Shown: positions 5,129 to 5,804 of the stretch, in pieces
How positions within the stretch are numbered: position 1 is the first letter of the stretch
Layout: every line of letters starts with the position of its first letter
Source: an uncultured Rickettsiales bacterium
GTDB lineage: Bacteria; Pseudomonadota; Alphaproteobacteria; Rickettsiales; UBA1997
Direction of reading: 5' to 3'
DNA length: 5,804 bases
Assembly (NCBI GenBank): GCA_937927795.1
Contig: CALBSF010000167.1
Coordinates: 1 to 5,804, forward strand
Program-made: the position numbers and the translations under genes
Notes under the pieces: model-generated
The model's input: only the letters and a program-made list of their open reading frames with translations
Told to the model about the DNA's origin: nothing
Database searches by the model: none

Positions 5129-5804
5129 TTATTTTAATAAATTTTGCAATTCGCCCCATTCGCGAACGCTTAAGCCACTTTCTTCTTGTGAAATTTTTTC
5201 ACCTTTTACCATTTTTTTAACTACCTCTAAAGCAGCGTTAGATAATTCTTTTCCTTCTTTGCGATGCTTAATAAATGCATCATAACAATGAGGAACCCAT
5301 TTTTTAACCATGTCTAGCATTATTTCAGCGTAAACTCTAATTTCATATTGAGCGTGAGAATCTGCGCGTAAATTTAAGAAATGTAGTAAGTTATGTAAGT
5401 CAATTTTCCAATACCATTGTGTGTAGCAATTTAATGGCAAATTCATTCTAGCCAATTCTCTAGCAAGACCCTCTTTTCCTTCATCAACAATTTCACCTTT
5501 TTCATTTTGATTAATCATTTCAAGGTAATGCTGGTAAGATTTTAGAGAATCTTGTTTTAAAATTTCTAATACTCTTTTTTGCTCTTCTGCGCTTAATTCT
5601 CTAGCCTCATCTCTTCCTTGGTGATTTATTTTAGATTGAGCGCAAAGATGTTGATTTTTTGGGATGTAAAATTCATCTTCCATCAGGGAATAGCGAGCAG
5701 AATATTCGTTAATTGAGGCGGTTCTATGTCTAATCCATTGGCGCGCAACGAAAATAGGAAGTTTGATGTGAAATTTTATTTCGCACATTTCAAGCGGGGT
5801 AGTG
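5129..5804 (-). CDS. thyX: flavin-dependent thymidylate synthase ThyX (5' end beyond the window)
   Basis: ThyX makes dTMP from dUMP using methylenetetrahydrofolate and FAD-mediated hydride transfer, replacing ThyA. The visible 224 codons contain the signature [15 protein letters not shown], preceded by [14 protein letters not shown], and later [20 protein letters not shown] and [18 protein letters not shown], which carry conserved residues of the FAD and dUMP sites. The frame stays open past the internal ATG at 5788 to the window edge, reading TTPLE before it. This matches the conserved (H)TTPFE segment that precedes the signature in ThyX, so that ATG is an internal methionine and roughly 60-80 N-terminal residues probably lie to the right. 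The 3' end is complete. It is the first visible gene of the leftward run, 14 nt before tatA. No ThyA is seen in the window. Confidence 0.95.
   Translation of the reverse strand, partial: TTPLEMCEIKFHIKLPIFVARQWIRHRTASINEYSARYSLMEDEFYIPKNQHLCAQSKINHQGRDEARELSAEEQKRVLEILKQDSLKSYQHYLEMINQNEKGEIVDEGKEGLARELARMNLPLNCYTQWYWKIDLHNLLHFLNLRADSHAQYEIRVYAEIMLDMVKKWVPHCYDAFIKHRKEGKELSNAALEVVKKMVKGEKISQEESGLSVREWGELQNLLK

Overview
The window is AT-rich, gene-dense bacterial chromosomal DNA. The core genes (seryl-tRNA synthetase, ribosomal protein S20, SecF, TatA, flavin-dependent thymidylate synthase ThyX, an ExoD-family membrane protein) look alphaproteobacterial. The low GC, the ThyX signature context, a very short TatA, weak Shine-Dalgarno signals and a palindromic intergenic repeat suggest a Rickettsiales-like or related host-associated or streamlined lineage. 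That placement is inference from gene content and composition; no rRNA or tRNA gene is present to settle it.

The left part (1-3389) reads rightward. It opens with a two-gene type II toxin-antitoxin module: a ribbon-helix-helix-like antitoxin (48-320) followed by a PemK/MazF-like toxin (349-681). A TATAAT box and a small inverted repeat lie just upstream. Only 7 nt after the toxin comes serS (689-1951), then rpsT (2013-2291). A 195-nt spacer with three inverted repeats separates rpsT from secF (2487-3389). secD is not beside secF here.

The spacer 3390-3603 separates the convergent gene sets. It holds a perfect 32-bp inverted repeat around a 46-nt loop, of the short interspersed palindrome type common in AT-rich bacterial genomes, and a small tandem duplication that runs into the end of the next gene.

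The right part (3604-5804) reads leftward as a very compact likely operon: thyX (its start lies beyond the right edge), tatA (56 codons, very short), an exoD-family gene starting at TTG, and a HAD-family phosphatase gene. Gaps are 14, 4 and 1 nt. The four products share no obvious pathway (dTMP synthesis, Tat export, an envelope membrane protein, a phosphatase), so this looks like housekeeping co-transcription.

I see no CRISPR array, prophage, transposase or other large novel system. The most noteworthy items are the toxin-antitoxin module fused transcriptionally to serS, the palindromic element, the rpsT-secF inverted repeat, and gene starts that simple gene calling would miss or misplace.
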